The notes beneath the pieces are model-generated. The model searched no databases. It was not told where the DNA came from and worked only from the letters and a program-made list of their open reading frames with translations. Shown here in pieces: positions 61,884-64,000 of a DNA stretch of 64,000 nucleotides. Made by a program: the position numbers and the translations under genes. The DNA comes from JALONH01 sp046329235 (GTDB lineage: Bacteria > Bacteroidota > Bacteroidia > Cytophagales > Cytophagaceae): the NCBI GenBank assembly GCA_046329235.1, contig JAXLVA010000001.1, forward strand, positions 124,001 to 188,000, read 5' to 3'. Position 1 is the first letter of the stretch; each line of letters begins with the position of its first letter.

Positions 61884-62678
61884 ATGCATATTTTATATCC
61901 TTTCAATTTAAATGATTACACAGAACATCATCAAGAAATTTTAGCAGGTTTGTCTAAGCAACTTCCTCTAAAAGTGTCTTTTTTACATATTGATATATTT
62001 AGTGATATCAACAGCACTGAAGCGGATAAAATTGCTCAAGCAAAAAGTAAGTTTATTGATACGATTGAAAAAGTAAAAGTATCCAATCCTTCATTGACCT
62101 ACGAATTTATATGGGAGCAGGGAATGCCCGTTGAAACTATTGTGCAAACTGCTCAACAATTAAAGGTGGATGTAATACTAATGCTGAGTTCAGGTAAAGA
62201 TAGACCGTCTTATCAGGGGATTCACATTCAAAGTGCTACACAGTCTGTAATAGAGAAGTCGACAGTCCCTGTGTGGGTATATACGCTTAAATCTTCATTT
62301 TCTCCAATTAAAGAAATAGTAGTAGCAATAGATATCTTTAAATATGACAAAGAGAAAATTAAGCAAGCAATTTCTCTATTGTCTCCATTTAATGTTAAAA
62401 TTGATTTTCTTTATATATCCGGTGTTCTAGGAGTTATACAACAAGAAAAGGCGAAAGAAGTAGAAACAGAAATAAAGTCCATCTATTCAAACGCTTCATT
62501 AGTTTTATTAGAAGGAGAAGATGTAAATACTGTCTTGGAAGACTATTGTATTTCTAAAGAAATAGACATCGTAGTGTTAATTAAACTTAAGAAAACATTA
62601 ATCGAAAAATTGTTTAGTGGTTCATTCACCCATCAAATATCCTATCAATCTACATTCCCTGTTTTAGTATTGAAGTAA
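61884..62678 (+). CDS. Universal stress protein, two-domain type
   Basis: The 264-residue protein has two tandem UspA-like halves. The first contains QLKVDVILMLSSGKDRPSYQ and the second ends SYQSTFPVLVLK. The ATP-binding GxxGS motif is not clearly preserved. These proteins are induced by starvation and stress. It follows the dehydrogenase by 10 bases and is followed 1 base later by the TPR gene. Confidence 0.82.
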   Translation: MHILYPFNLNDYTEHHQEILAGLSKQLPLKVSFLHIDIFSDINSTEADKIAQAKSKFIDTIEKVKVSNPSLTYEFIWEQGMPVETIVQTAQQLKVDVILMLSSGKDRPSYQGIHIQSATQSVIEKSTVPVWVYTLKSSFSPIKEIVVAIDIFKYDKEKIKQAISLLSPFNVKIDFLYISGVLGVIQQEKAKEVETEIKSIYSNASLVLLEGEDVNTVLEDYCISKEIDIVVLIKLKKTLIEKLFSGSFTHQISYQSTFPVLVLK

Positions 62679-62679
62679 T

Positions 62680-64000
62680 ATGAAAAGCGTATTTTTAACA
62701 TTAGTCTTTATTTGCTCCACCTTTATCGGTTGGGCTCAACCGGATATAGAAAAAGTAGATAAAGAACTGGAAGATTTATGGTATCAAGGAGAATTTAATA
62801 AAGCTCTTAAGCTTTCTCTAAGTAACAAGAATTATGTCGAGAAAAAATACGGCTCTAAATCTATTCAGTATGCTAATGCATTAAAAGGAGTAGCAGGATC
62901 TTATTATTATTTATTTGATTGTAACAATGCCTTTTTATATATAAATCAATCTATTACAGTATCAGTCTCATGCTGTAAGAATACGAAGGATTATGCCGAT
63001 ATTCTTCATACCAAAGGTTATATATTTTTACAATGTAATGATCCGGTATCTGCGTTAGAATTTTTTGAGAGTAGTTTAAAAGTTTTAGTAGATAATAATA
63101 TTAATGAAGAGTTAACTCTAGGGGCCTATTATTCTGATTTAGGATACTTATGTGTTCAACTGGGTGAAATGAAAAAAGCAGAAGCTTATTATAATAAGTC
63201 TTACAGTTATTTAAAAAATCACCCGAATGAATATCAGTACCCATACTTATTAAATAATATGGGGGACTACTACCATTGGTTGTCGAATTTTAATAAAGCT
63301 AAGTACTATTATGAAGAATCTTTAAAGATAACTGAAGCACAGATAGGTAAGGATAATCAAGATTATGCTAATGTGTTAAGTAATATAGGTAATCTTTATT
63401 TTGACTTTGGATTTATTGATAAATCAGCAAAGTACATTTATGCATCTACGGATATTTATAAAAAACTATATGGAGAAAATAGTTTGGAGTATGCGGAGAG
63501 TATAAATGATATAGCCTTATTGAAAGAATATGATGGAGATTTTGCTACTGCTGAAAAATTATTAATGCAAGCATTATCCATTAAAGCATCAATTATAGGA
63601 AAGAATGCAGAGTCCTATTGGACTTCTTATAATAATTTAGGTTTATTATATGGAAAACTAGGTAATAAATCTAAAACGTTAGAAGTATTTGAACAGTTAA
63701 TTTTACTTATTCCGGAAAGTAAAAAAGGTCGTTTCCCTTCATACGGAAACTATTTGAACTCATTAGCATATGCTTACTTTGAATTAGGAAGAGATCCTGA
63801 ATCAGAGGCTGTGTTTAAAAAAGCTTTGGATTTTTATGAACAATATTATGGTAAAGGCGCAGATTACTCTCGTGTGTTAAATAATTTGGGTTTATTATAT
63901 TTTGAAAAGAAACAATATAAAAAGTGTGAAGAGAGTTATTTGCAATCTGTGCAAATCTTAAAACAAGATTCTGTATATAATGCATTAGAGTTGGCAATTA
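62680..64000 (+). CDS. TPR-repeat protein, partial (runs off the window)
   Basis: The frame opens with a signal peptide (MKSVFLTLVFICSTFIGWAQ) at 62680, one base after the stress-protein stop. It stays open to the last base (at least 440 codons). It contains many tetratricopeptide repeats of the Kinesin/TPR_12 type, for example NMGDYYHWLSNFNKAKYYYE and NNLGLLYGKLGNKSKTLEVF. The missing C-terminus may carry a CHAT protease, kinase or HTH domain, as in similar Bacteroidota proteins. Confidence 0.88.
   Translation, partial: MKSVFLTLVFICSTFIGWAQPDIEKVDKELEDLWYQGEFNKALKLSLSNKNYVEKKYGSKSIQYANALKGVAGSYYYLFDCNNAFLYINQSITVSVSCCKNTKDYADILHTKGYIFLQCNDPVSALEFFESSLKVLVDNNINEELTLGAYYSDLGYLCVQLGEMKKAEAYYNKSYSYLKNHPNEYQYPYLLNNMGDYYHWLSNFNKAKYYYEESLKITEAQIGKDNQDYANVLSNIGNLYFDFGFIDKSAKYIYASTDIYKKLYGENSLEYAESINDIALLKEYDGDFATAEKLLMQALSIKASIIGKNAESYWTSYNNLGLLYGKLGNKSKTLEVFEQLILLIPESKKGRFPSYGNYLNSLAYAYFELGRDPESEAVFKKALDFYEQYYGKGADYSRVLNNLGLLYFEKKQYKKCEESYLQSVQILKQDSVYNALELAI

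Noticed and set aside
1..64000. CRISPR array or Cas genes
   Set aside because: No regularly spaced repeats and no Cas-like protein were seen.

Overview
The window comes from a Bacteroidota chromosome, possibly Cytophagales. It is AT-rich, starts inside a type IX secretion gene (porQ), has a textbook Bacteroidota promoter (TTTG, 19 nt, TATATTTG) in front of a tRNA-Glu, and shows no obvious Shine-Dalgarno dependence. Host backbone occupies about 1-4264 (porQ, hslU, a DinB-like gene, gapA, tRNA-Glu) and about 54450-64000 (two proteins sharing a C-terminal beta domain, glycerate kinase, acetoacetyl-CoA synthetase-like ligase, DUF1573 protein, DinB-like protein, 2-hydroxyacid dehydrogenase, universal stress protein, TPR protein running off the end).

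Between them lies about 50 kb that looks like one composite island. Its left end is a large serine recombinase whose reading frame runs into the 3' half of tRNA-Glu. The right end is not proven; the best candidate is a tRNA-tail-like stretch plus terminator at 54387-54442.

The left part, 4.2-29.1 kb, is a long leftward gene train, richer in G+C than the host. It encodes the recombinase, a 3TM holin-like protein, a RecA/RadA-like ATPase cut in two by a recent IS3-family insertion, a 1407-aa SF2 helicase with an N6-adenine methylase, a parallel beta-helix (receptor-binding type) protein, four cell-wall-active proteins, several short basic single-TM proteins, a run of small beta-type proteins, a candidate capsid gene followed by a strong terminator, and an XRE-ImmA/IrrE repressor. 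I see no terminase, portal, HK97 capsid, tail or conjugation genes. The best inference is a cryptic prophage of an unusual, possibly tailless and membrane-containing type.

Next, at 30.0-33.3 kb, is a very AT-rich three-gene operon: an XRE regulator, a catalytically inactive prokaryotic Argonaute (627 aa), and a SIR2-domain NADase-like effector starting 1 nt after it. This is almost certainly a nucleic-acid-guided abortive-infection defence system, and is the most exciting content of the window.

From 33.4 to 54.1 kb the cargo is metal and oxidant resistance: His-rich metal-binding proteins, a HupE-like membrane protein, an RND pump fused to its outer-membrane channel, its adaptor, a P1B-type ATPase without the usual Cys-Pro-Cys motif, a bestrophin, an MFS transporter, an isolated hisD, an HMA-like protein, an MbnP/MbnH-type copper pair with an outer-membrane barrel, an exported superoxide dismutase, ChrA, ChrB and a response regulator with a degenerate receiver. 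All family calls are by reading; no database search was run.
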